Assembly (NCBI GenBank): GCA_949358305.1 | Contig: OX442314.1 | Location: 64,923,369-64,987,368 of the forward strand | Source: Strigamia acuminata | Lineage: Eukaryota > Arthropoda > Chilopoda > Geophilomorpha > Linotaeniidae | Direction: 5' to 3' | DNA: 64,000 bases | Shown here: in pieces, positions 34,288 to 43,599 of the stretch | Layout of the letters: each line of letters begins with the position of its first letter | Numbering within the stretch: position 1 is the stretch's first letter | Translations under genes and position numbers: made by a program | The notes under the pieces: generated by a model | Databases searched by the model: none | What the model saw: the letters and a program-made list of their open reading frames with translations, nothing else | Told to the model about the DNA's origin: nothing

Positions 34288-34408
34288 AGGGGAAGCCGCG
34301 TTCACGAAGCGGACGTCGGGCGAAGAAGACGTCGTGGTGATAGGGGGTGCCGAGAAATACGCCCCCACGTGTCGCGCGTGTTTCGCAAATTGTTCACCAA
34401 TCGGCTAA
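34288..34408 (+). pseudogene. thymidine kinase (TK1 type), 3' part
   Basis: Continues the TK frame after the copia element, starting with the last base of the codon cut at 27034. It has the family motif VVVIGGAEKYAPTCRACF, including the second zinc Cys pair (CRAC), and stops at TAA 34406-34408. A plus-strand AATAAA follows at about 34483. It would need precise excision of the element to be expressed as TK. Confidence 0.9.
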
Positions 34409-34654
34409 CTAACAAACCGGTCGTGTCGTTTTTAACACCGATAGATTCATTCGAATTAAATTTTTTTTTTTTTTGCGATCAAATAAACCCAATCAATCGT
34501 GGCCACTTATCTCAAATTCAATTTTTATTTAAATTATAAACCACAAACGAACAAAATACAATAAAAAATGAAAAATTACGCCGATGGCGCTACGTTTGAT
34601 AACGATGTCCCACTAAGAGGAAGAAAAAAAAATATATGTATATATATATATATC

Positions 34655-34698
34655 AAACAAACAAACAAACAAACAAACAAACAAACAAACAAACAAAA
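34655..34698. repeat. (CAAA)n microsatellite with a TATATA run before it
   Basis: About 10 CAAA units after ATATATATATATATC, just beyond the stop of gene H. Confidence 0.9.
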
Positions 34699-34726
34699 AA
34701 AAAAAAAAGAATGATAAAAAGAATAA

Positions 34727-35441
34727 TTAATTAACTAACTGGACAGGTAGATATAGCGCGACGAACTGGTGGCGGTCGCGGGTGACTGGTGACTGGTAAC
34801 TGGTGACGAACGGGTTGCAACCACCAAACTGGTAGCAAGTTGTGCAGAATTGAAACACATAGTTTCGGGTGGATCTTGGGATATCCGACCACCCATGCGT
34901 CGGTGGTGTTGGGCGATCCCGCGCGTGGCGCCTGTTGCATTGGAAATTATTGGCACGCATAGGTGGCAACCATGGTAAGTTACTATGGAAAAAAAAAAAT
35001 GATTAATCAAATCGCGACCGACGAATCGACCATAAATTGCTTTACTCACTCTGGCACATAGCGCCTCGACCCGAAGAATATGTTATTACCAAATTCCCCG
35101 GGCCGCACATAGATGGTCTGCGGCGACCTCGTCGAAGGTGGCGATCGCGACGAACCCCTTAAAAATAAAATAGAAATAAAATAAAAAGTGTCAAATAAAT
35201 AAAACCAATCGATCGACCAATCACTCTCACCTTGTGCCCGGGCGCATTTCACCCCAAACGATGGGATTATTCACGTTCTTTTTCCCAAATGACAATCGCG
35301 ATGGGCCCCTTAAAAATAAAATAAAAATGAAATGAAATAAAATAAAATGTGTCGAATAAATAAAACCAATTGATCGACCAACCACTCTCACCTCGTGCCC
35401 GGGCGCACTTCACCCCAGATGACGTTCTTTCCGTTCTCCAT
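34727..35441 (-). CDS. gene H: protein with duplicated 'WGE-RPGT' exons and a Cys-rich tail
   Basis: Exons 35441-35392, 35308-35231, 35157-35050 and 34982-34727, about 163 aa, all introns phase 2. Exon 1 encodes NVIWGEVRPGTR and exon 2 (78 nt) ends PIVWGEMRPGTR. Exon 3 has a relative, TIYVRPGEFGNN, so exons 1-3 descend from one unit. The introns after exons 1 and 2 share a common sequence (GTGAGAGTGRTTGGTCGATC), confirming a recent DNA-level duplication. Exon 4 has FCTTCYQFGGC, a possible small zinc site, and a Thr/Pro-rich region. No known family. It lies downstream of TK in the opposite orientation. Confidence 0.55.
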
Positions 35442-36016
35442 CTGAAATGTAAAAATTAGATTACCGTAAATTAAATACAAACGAGAATTGAACAGCAAAA
35501 CACAATCAATCAATGAAAAGGAAAGGAAGGTGAATAAAACCACAGATCAATCAAACAATGATAAACCGAATTATTCTCTTTTCATTTCTGGCAAGCGAGA
35601 ATATGGCGACGAATTCCGCGCCTCTCCACGCTTCCACTCGTTTAGACACAAGCGGACGAATGGTCGGATTGTTGAAACAATTGTTGTCGTTGTCAATTGG
35701 TTGATTGGTAGATAGATAGATAGATAGATAGATAGATTGATAAATAGATAAACGACATGTATAAATGGACAGGTATATAGTAAACTTGCTCAGCAGCGAA
35801 GCACGTGGCGCGGAATCAGCGGTCAGGTATGGCGGATTTCGATAACGACGCTTGGTGATCGGAGTTACAAAAAAATAAAAATTTGAAAGCATCGTGAAAC
35901 AAATAGATGAATAAACAAATAAACATAAATATATAAATAAACAAATAAATAAATAAAATAGACAAAAATAAACAAACAACGTCGCATCACGCGCGGGATT
36001 CCATGGTTGTCGCCAG
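35442..36016. other. intergenic, low-complexity
   Basis: Contains (GATA)n at about 35709-35738 and an (AAAT)-rich stretch at 35907-35960. A 189-codon minus frame here is mostly translated microsatellite. No gene is supported. Confidence 0.45.
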
Positions 36017-36482
36017 ATGCCGCGTCGAATCACTCGCGCGCTCGCCATCAGTAGTGTGGACCCCGTGTCGCGAACAAGTGGAACAATTAGAGGTAAGTTA
36101 ACCATTTTCCCGGTAAACACTCGTCAGTTGGCGTTTTTACACGCGGTTCGCGGCCCTGGACTGCATTGCTTTTTGCGGCAGGTGAGCGTCGGGACCGCGG
36201 TGCCGTTTTAAAACCGAGACGGTATCGTGTACCAGGGCCACGGTACTTTGAAAAACTCGTGTAACGCGAACCGACTTTGTCGTACAACGAGAAAATACAA
36301 GATTCTCACTTTTTCTCGGTTTTGCTTTCATTTGATTAATTCTTATGTTACGTTTCAATGCAATTTATCTCATTTCAGAAAACTACAAGACACGAATAAA
36401 AAGAAGATTTTTTCGTCTGTTTCTTATTGCATGGCGGGTTAAGCCTATATATAAGATTTTTCTCATTTAATTAGAAATAAAC

Positions 36483-36515
<33 letters not shown>

Positions 36516-37395
36516 CTTTTTATATGTGTCTCGCAGACTTCTGAAATAAGATAAATTGTATTGAAACCAAAGGTAAGAATTAACCAAATGGAAGTAAAAC
36601 CGAGAAAATACGAGAACTTCGTATTTTCTCGTGTTTTCTCGCATTGTTCCGCGGTAGGCATCAAATGTACCACGTCCAACACGTACATGTACGCGCGTAG
36701 ACTTGCGCGAACAATATGTGCGCGGATGTTTTATTCGACGTCCCACGTTTTGGTTCTTTTTGTTGCGATTTTAATTTTTATCTTTTTTTTCACATCGAAG
36801 AAAATATGGAAAAAGGAAAGAGAGGAGAAAAGCCGTCCACAAAGTCGCATCTGTCACCCGTCGTCCTTTTGGAACGCATCGACTTCATGGAGGCGTGGAG
36901 CCACACGCCAAACTTAAGCGCCGCCAGTAGTTCCGTGCATGATGCACGCGAGCGAAAAACTAATGATCCCACGAAGATCAAGGGGGTATGTGTCCCATTC
37001 CGATATTTACTCTTTTGTCTTTTTTATTTGACCTTTTTTTTTTTTATTTTTTTTTTTATATTTATTCGTTCTTTTCTCTCTTTCTCCAGTCGCTCGGTCG
37101 AAGACAGACGAAGGTCCAGGAGACGGCAATGGCGGCGACGGAGGAAAGGGTCGAAAAAATGATGGAGGGACTAGAGGAGAGAATTGAGGAGTTGATAGAC
37201 AGGACGGAACAAAGACTCAAGAAAATGGTGAAGGCGACGATGGAGGAATTTGAGAAAACATTTGAAGAAGCAGAGGAAAAATGGTGGAAGGCGATGGAGG
37301 GAACGATGGGTTGGATAGAGGATGTCGTTGACGACGATGATGACGAAGGCGCTGAAGAGGCAATTGGTGGTTCCGATCTTTCGATGGAATTATAA
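36017..37395 (+). CDS. gene D: coiled-coil protein, two sure exons plus one possible
   Basis: Sure exons: 36806-36985 (ATG MEKGKRGEKPSTKSH.. to KIKG) and 37090-37395, 161 aa. Exon 2 is a long amphipathic helix (ERVEKMMEGLEERIEELIDR..RLKKMVKATMEEFEKTFEEA) ending in an Asp/Glu tail. A possible upstream exon 36017-36092 (MPRRITRALAISSVDPVSRT..) ends at a GTAAGT donor and would join in frame to 36801, crossing a 708-nt intron that contains a foldback repeat. No known family. Exon layout matches genes E and F. Probably an oligomerising coiled coil. Confidence 0.5.
36288..36640. repeat. imperfect foldback (inverted repeat) with poly(A) centre
   Basis: Arms of about 125 bp (about 36288-36412 and 36510-36640) are inverted copies at roughly 80 percent identity by eye. 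The core ATTTATCT..TTTCAGAA..AAAAGAAGATTTTT is shared. The spacer holds an A31 run at about 36481-36511. Both arms, read outward, encode similar peptides (RINQMKAKPRK and RINQMEVKPRK). No TIR signature of a known MITE was recognised. Confidence 0.7.
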
Positions 37396-37704
37396 GAGGA
37401 GACGGTTTATTCCCACTCTCGTTTGTTTGTTTGTTTGATTGATTTAGTTTTTGTTTTGGTTTTTAATTTTATTTATTCATTTTTTTTTTTTTTTTTTTCA
37501 ATTGTCAAAGATGTGACACAACTCTTATGGGATAAAAACAACAATCCCCCATCTCATTGTCTCGTATTGTTTGTTTATATTGCGTATATTTTGTTTCTCA
37601 TTGTAAAAAAAACATCTCATCGGGTGATTAAATATACGTCTTTATTTTATTTATTTTATTTATTTATCTGTTTCTCTTCTTTTCTATATTTTAGCACAAT
37701 TTAT
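37396..37704. other. 3' region of gene D
   Basis: T-rich 3' UTR and low-complexity sequence; no gene seen. Confidence 0.5.
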
Positions 37705-37860
37705 AATCGACCCAGAGTGGTCGAGTGGGCAGGACTACCTGCCGCATGGAGCCGTGGACTCTGGGTTCGAGTCTCGCTTCCGCGATCTTACGTTTGCTTT
37801 GTGCAGAAAAAAGGAAAGAAAGAGACTGACTGACTGCTGGGCGACAATGATGATGGTCCG
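37705..37860 (+). repeat. tRNA-derived SINE
   Basis: A-box-like GTGGTCGAGTGGG at 37717-37729 and B-box GGTTCGAGTCTC at 37764-37775, spaced as in a Leu/Ser-type tRNA. The acceptor stem does not pair, so it is not a tRNA gene. An A/G-rich, GACTGACTGACTG-containing body follows. (ATCT)n ends the region at about 37902-37930. Confidence 0.65.
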
Positions 37861-37899
37861 AGAAATTCAACCCTTCTTTATTTTGTTTTAATTTTTATC

Positions 37900-37930
<31 letters not shown>

Positions 37931-38009
37931 ATTTTTTTTTTTTTTAATTTAAAACAATTACCGTCAGAGTGCGTTACCGTCGGAGATTTTTTCGTGATTG
38001 CCGTGCGCG

Positions 38010-39170
38010 CGAGAAAAATTGCAACCGACAAACTTTCCCACATTGAAATTGGAAAACAAAATATATGGGGAGATCCACGTAGACAAGTAAATCAAGATTA
38101 ACTTGGTTTCGGAATTTATAGGACACCTTTTAACGCGGGAAACGCAAAAATCCGCATCGAATGGACACTTTGGCGTCCATCGAAGGGCACGGCTTACGTC
38201 GGGTGGCGTGGCGGTTCTGGGAAATTACATTACAGGCCACGTGACCAGGTACAAAGTCCTGCGCACAAACGCTCGAGCGGAGTTGAATAAAAGTCCTTGA
38301 AATATATAAATTGATTTATCGACAGTGGAACTAATTCCACGACGAGTGCCCCAACGATTAATTAGATTATCGAATTGGGTGCCGTCTGAGTCGAAGATCG
38401 CGAACGCCCCGATCGGTTTACCATTTTAATTTCAACTCGCAGTACACGTTGCACCATCGTAGACGATGCGAGTTTGTATAATCGCGTTCGACGAGTTTGC
38501 ATACACTTTGAATTCGTTCGCTTCGAGCCATCATGGAGATCCGAGGGTTTCGGTCGAAATTTCCTGAATCGATTTGAAACGGTATTTCCCACCCACGGGT
38601 GTTCTGCTCCACCACGAACATTCCGGCGACCATTGCGGCGACCATTGCGGCAACGAGCGCCTCACCTACGGTGAATGCGGGGCAGCTGGCATCGACGAGT
38701 GTCGGCAGCCCCAACAACTTGTTCCAAAATAAGCCCACAGACAGACACACCTATAAAGCGTGTTTATTTCAAATAATTGTGCAAAAACACCCATTTAATT
38801 GTTTATTTATTTGTTCCTCGTGATACGCGCGTGGCCTGTGCGTTGACGACGTGTTCGCGATTTCACGACGGAATTCGTGGATCCGTTCGTCGGGATTGGA
38901 CTTTTGGGTGTCGGGTGAAAACGACCGACCGGGGACGAAATTCGAGGCGGAGAAGGGAGAAGGGAGCAAACAAGCGCGCGCGCGCAAGACGCCAAATGGA
39001 GTAAAAAAATATATCCAAAGAAGATGACTAAACTTTACTTTACTTAATTTTCGAATACTACGAGCACCCGGGATTCCATACTAAGGTCGAAATGACTAAA
39101 GTCGAAATCCCGTTTCGACCTAATTCGTTTCGACCCAGGTATCCCATCTAGTCTAAAATAAAAACAAACT
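38010..39170. repeat. unit of the unclassified repeat
   Basis: Order of modules: ACTTTTCCCACATTG.. (38031), AACAAAATATATGGG, CGGAATTTATAGGACACC, core (38300-38560), hairpin block GGGGCAGCTGGC..GGCAGCCCC with TTCCAAAATAAG (38680-38730), and a 3' module with GGATCCGTTCG and GGAGAAGGGAG (38880-38970). A short GGTCGAAA/TTTCGACC inverted-repeat cluster is at 39090-39140. Confidence 0.75.
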
Positions 39171-39458
39171 CGCTGTTCACTAAAATATCTATATTTAAAG
39201 TTTTTACAGTTTTTACAGTTTGCAGAATGTTATAAAAAAAAAAAAAAAAAATAAATAAATAAATAAATAAATAAAAATAAAAATAAAAACAAATAAACAA
39301 ATAAAACGGAATAAAACGAAACGATGAAACAACGATACATTGAAGCGACGATTATATGGTGGAATAACGCCGAAAAAGTTACGCGAAAACGACAGTTATT
39401 TATTTCTATAACATTTTTTTCCCACATTTTTTACCCCATTTACACATAGAATTGCCAT
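39171..39458. other. 3' flank of gene I with (AAAT)n
   Basis: Poly(A) then (AAAT)n at about 39233-39300. The minus-strand 3' UTR of gene I; no other gene seen. Confidence 0.5.
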
Positions 39459-40002
39459 TTATTGACACTTGTACATTTTATCTGGATATTCGACAAAGTA
39501 CAAATTTATCCATGGAACAAATCCATACTCGAATGGGATGGTGACGCCAAGTTTATCGTCTTTGAAGAATCGATCAAACCGCGCGCAAGATATATTCGAG
39601 TCCCAAAGGAAACGCGTCCCCAAGACGAGAGTTCTTTCTTTCGTCACAACGATGAAGTTGGTTTCGGTGCCTCGATTCACCCACTCGACGTCCATCTTGA
39701 TCTGTCCAATTATTTGGAAATGGTCACCAACGATGTTTTTTAGGTACCGGTGTCTATCGTCGTCGTCGTCTAGTTCGCGGATACTGTCCCGAGGGTAGCC
39801 CGTTTCTTCGAATAAACGTTCGTCGATGACGCAGAAGCGCGACCACTCGATTACCAGGGCATTACGCGCGAGATTCCCTATCTTCACCTTGAGCAAGGGA
39901 TGTTCGTTCGTGGGTTCAAGCGGTTTCGGCTGAATAAGAGAAGTTTTAGATTAAAAATTATACGAAACAATTCGTATCTGTTCCTGGAATTACCTGGAAC
40001 AT
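39459..40002 (-). CDS. gene I: retropepsin-like single-domain protein without the catalytic Asp
   Basis: Exons 40002-39994 (MFQ) and 39929-39459, phase 0, about 159 aa. The pattern is that of a retroviral-type aspartic protease fold: KVKIGNLARNALVIEWSRFC where the active-site loop (DTGA) should be, then helix/strand segments (GHFQ-like DHFQIIGQIKMDV), then TLVLGTRFLWDSNIS, matching the conserved hydrophobic-G-x-x-F/W-L flap/helix motif. The D-T/S-G triad is replaced by E-W-S. The frame is clean. It is flanked by the unclassified repeat and not by any gag or RT. It could be a domesticated, non-catalytic retropepsin, or the resemblance may be superficial. Confidence 0.45.
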
Positions 40003-40084
40003 GGTTCAATGTTGCGAGGAACGCCAACGAGACGCGGAGAACAGTCTTGTATCGTGTCTGAACTTGATTTGGATGCAAATGAGA

Positions 40085-42090
40085 CACGGGTTACGTCAGA
40101 TGGCGTGGCGGTTGTGAGAAATTACGTCACACAGGCGCTCGCGCGGAGTTAAATAAAAATCCTCGAAATATAGAAATTGATTTATCGACGGTGGAACCGA
40201 TTCCACGTCGAGCGTCCCAACGATTAATTAGATTATAGAACTGGGTGTTGTCCGAAACGAAGATCGCGAACGCTCCGATCGGTTTACGATTTAAATTTCA
40301 ACTCGCGGTACACGTCGCACCATCGTAGGCGATGCGAGTTTGTATAATCGCGTTCGACGAGTTTGCAGACACTTTGAATTCGTTCGCTTCGAGCCATCAT
40401 GGAGATCCGAGGGTTTCGGTCGAAATTTCCTGAATCGATTTGATACGGTTGTTCTGCTCCACCACGAACACTCCCTGGTTCGTCGAAAAACACTCCAAAG
40501 TGGGTTCGTCGGAGAACACGGGGCAGTTGGCGACCGATGCGCGCCGACAGCCCCGACAAATTGTTCCAAAATAAATCCAAGCTCCCACAACGTTGTTTTC
40601 GATACGCGCGTTCCTACACGCGATGACGCGCGTGATGCGATGCGGGTGAGTGTGACACGGGTTTTCGAATTGGGCGTCGACGATGATGTTTGTCAACGTG
40701 GATAAACGTCCGCAAAGTGCCCGGAACGCAGTTAATTACCGACGAGAATTGAAAATGTAATCGTTTTTGATAAAAAGAAACCCTCGTAACGTTGAAACGA
40801 TAAAGAGAACGCAAAATTCGGATTCGAATTCAGGTTCGATCCGCGAACTGTCGAGGCGCGACATGCCAAGCGTGGAGGGGAGCGTTTATCGCTCATAGGT
40901 GCCCGATGATCGGAGACGGGTGGGTGATGGGTGGGTGATCGGTACCAGACAGACACAAAACAGAATAAAATCTACCCCCGTACTTCGGTCGTCACTAAGA
41001 TTACCTTCGCAGTGACCGACTAGAATAAGAGTTTTGCAAAATATCCGTCGTTTCATATTTTAATTTTGTCTTTCCGGCGTCTCGCGCCATCGCTTTCGAC
41101 GTGAGTTTGTGTCATTGCGTTCGGTGGATTTGCAAGCGCCTCTAGGTCGATCGAGACCAGACACGCTTACTTCAGAGTAGGGACCACTCCACCACAAACA
41201 TTCCGAGGGTATTGGCGCGCAAAAAGGACGGGGTCCTATCTTCTCGCCACGCAGAATACGGGCAGCCAGCATTGGCAGCCCCCAATAACTTGTTCCAAAA
41301 TAAGATCGAGTTGATTAGATTCCTTCACTCGTCCCGTAAATACCGTAAATTTCGTAAATGTCACAATACGTGGTGAAAATGATGCGTCACGTGTCTTATC
41401 GCGCATTGGGTCACATTTAAACGCGCGTATCGTTAAGGGTGTCGCGTTCATGGTGGTACATTGGTGCCGGGATGTTCAGATACGCGCTCCCGTACGCTTC
41501 CACGGCGTTGGTATTGTTTGGTTATAGCGATTGTTTGTTCTAAATAATTGTGCAAAAACACTAGTTTAATTGTTTATATATTTAATCCTCGGGAGATGCG
41601 TGCGACCTATACGCCGACCCCAAGCTCGTGATTTCGCTGCGGATTTCGTGGATCTGTCCGGGCTTTTGGGCGCCGGACAAAAAAAGTTTGATTGGAAATG
41701 GGTCCCCGGACGGAGAAAAGAGAAAGGAGTAGACACGCGCGCGTGGGACACCCTGTGGAATAAAAAATACCCATGGAAGACAATGAAAGTTTAATCCCAC
41801 AATCGTCGAATCGGTTTCGTGGTTTGCGCTCCAACTGTTAATTAGATTATCGTCGTTGGGACCGATTGAAACAAATGTTTTGTGAAAAATTTGCAGTTTC
41901 AGATTTTAACTTTATCTCCCAGACTTCTTGCCCCATCGCTGTCTACGCTGTCTACGCGAGCCAGACGACAATATGAGTCCTGAGGTCCGAGAGCGAGTCT
42001 GCATGTCCCAGGGGACGACATGCGAGTAGCCACTCGTGCGCCCCTTGCCATCGCCAGACATGCTTTCGCCAAAGTATGAACCGTGACAAC
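40085..42090. repeat. two to three units of the unclassified repeat
   Basis: Cores at 40180-40450, 41000-41180 and 41790-41950. The stem-loop block GGGGCAGTTGGC..CAGCCCC with TTGTTCCAAAATAA is at 40520-40575, and a shortened version at 41265-41305. The CAACGTGGATAAACGTCC module is at 40695 and the 3' module (GGATCTGTCCGGG) at 41590-41780. Confidence 0.75.
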
Positions 42091-42248
42091 AACTATATTA
42101 AAACAATGTTTATTCGATCGAAAGAATCTATACAACAATTATGAGTACACTTGTCAATTTATTTATCTATTTATTTGATAGAATCTTGGTTGTGGTCACT
42201 GTCGGTCACATCGTAACCATCGTCTCCAGGGCCCATCACCCCTTCTCC
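42091..42248. other. 3' flank of gene E
   Basis: A/T-rich sequence that should hold the 3' UTR of gene E; nothing else is seen. Confidence 0.4.
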
Positions 42249-42929
42249 CTAACACTCCTTTTCATCACCGTTATCATCGAGTCCTTCGTAACCACAGCCA
42301 TCTTCCTCCTCCATCATGTCCACCATGTCCATCTCCATTTCCTTCACCTCCGCCTGCACCGCCTCTAGCTTCTTCCCCACCGACTTCAACACGCACAACG
42401 TCTTCGTCTTCTTTTCCCGCCATCTCGCCGCTTTCTCCATTCGCTCCGCAACCACTTTGTCCAGTTGCTCCGCCAACACCTTCTCCATTCGCTTCGCCAT
42501 AACCTTCTCCACCACATTCTCCGCCACATTCTCCACCACATTCTTCACCACATTCTTCACCACATTCTCCATTTTTTCTGTTATCACCGCCTCGACCCTT
42601 GTTGCCAATCTCTCTTCCCGCAGCACCGAAGGTGAAGACGGCGGCGGCAATGATGTCTCTCTTCGCGACTGGAAAGGGAAAGGAAGAAAAAAAAAAGAGA
42701 ATAAGCAAATAAATAAAACCCAAGACGTGGCGCGTACCCTCTTGATCAGCGTCAGTTTACCCCTTTTCTGCCTGCCTGGACGCTTGGACAAAGCGGGATC
42801 GAGCGGTACCGACGCGATAGCGGCAGTCGACGACGGCGATGTGGTTCTAGTCCGCGTCGCACGGAGAACGGGCGTCGAGATGGACGATGTTTCCCCTTCC
42901 CCTTTCACCTTCCATGTTCCTGTCATCAT
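42249..42929 (-). CDS. gene E: repeat-helix protein, two coding exons
   Basis: Exons 42929-42738 and 42668-42249, phase 0, about 203 aa. Exon 1 is basic and Ser/Thr-rich (MMTGTWKVKG..KRPGRQKRGKLTLIKR). Exon 2 starts SRRETSLPPPSSP, then an amphipathic repeat with Val every third or fourth residue (MENVVKNVVKNVVENVAENV), then EKVMAKRMEKVLAEQLDKVV, and an acidic tail. The 12-bp DNA periodicity in that stretch (CCACATTCT..) shows recent slippage growth. An acceptor lies just upstream of the ATG, so a 5'-UTR exon is likely (donor near 43086). Similar Val/Arg repeats occur in exon 4 of gene B. Function unknown. Confidence 0.55.
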   Translation of the reverse strand: MMTGTWKVKGEGETSSISTPVLRATRTRTTSPSSTAAIASVPLDPALSKRPGRQKRGKLTLIKRVRATSWVLFICLFSFFFLPFPFQSRRETSLPPPSSPSVLREERLATRVEAVITEKMENVVKNVVKNVVENVAENVVEKVMAKRMEKVLAEQLDKVVAERMEKAARWREKKTKTLCVLKSVGKKLEAVQAEVKEMEMDMVDMMEEEDGCGYEGLDDNGDEKEC

Positions 42930-43129
42930 GGTCTCTGAAAACGAAAAAAACGCGATAGATAAAATCAAAAGAAAAAGAAAAAAGAAAAAAAACAAAAAAA
43001 AAAACCAAATGGGTTATTAAATTGAGCTTCATTTTCTGTTAGCAACAATAACCAAACAAACAAATTTTTTCTGCGCGCGCGCTTACGGATGCAATACGTG
43101 CATAATTGGGCGGGAATAATTGACAAATG

Positions 43130-43364
43130 ATACCACAAAACACTTGGCTCATTCGCTCGTTCACTCGCTCGCTCGCTCACTCACGTTTAACGAAACGAAA
43201 CAAAACACGCAACTGCAAACGCAAACTGTCTTTGCCCGGCTCTAGCTCGATTTAAAAATGGCGACAATTGAAGCGAAGCTTCGTGCTTCACTGCAACGTG
43301 GTGTCGACGAGAGCTTGAGCGAGAGCGAGAGTGAGAGCGAGAGAAAGCGAGTGAGTGGGTGAGC

Positions 43365-43398
<34 letters not shown>

Positions 43399-43420
43399 CC
43401 AAGTGGAGCATGCGTGGACT
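43130..43420. repeat. GA-rich simple sequence with (AAGT)n
   Basis: GAGCGAGAGTGAGAGC stretches at 43315-43360 and (AAGT)n at 43362-43398, upstream of gene E. Confidence 0.8.
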
Positions 43421-43599
43421 GGCGACGATATTTCCGCAGTCGTTCAATTTGGCGTGGGTTTACAACTCCGCTTATTTGGTCGCTGATCGAGTCGGCACGC
43501 ACTTTAAACATGTTGACGGCAAACAATACACGCGGGAAAAAAAATAACGCTAAGTTGTACGTAAGAAGAGTCTTCATTATGAATAAATGCAAAGGACCG

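Noticed and set aside
35551-36120. 189-codon minus frame
   Set aside because: Mostly translated (GATA)n and (AAAT)n repeats.
37709-37785. Functional tRNA gene
   Set aside because: A and B boxes are present but the acceptor and D stems do not pair.
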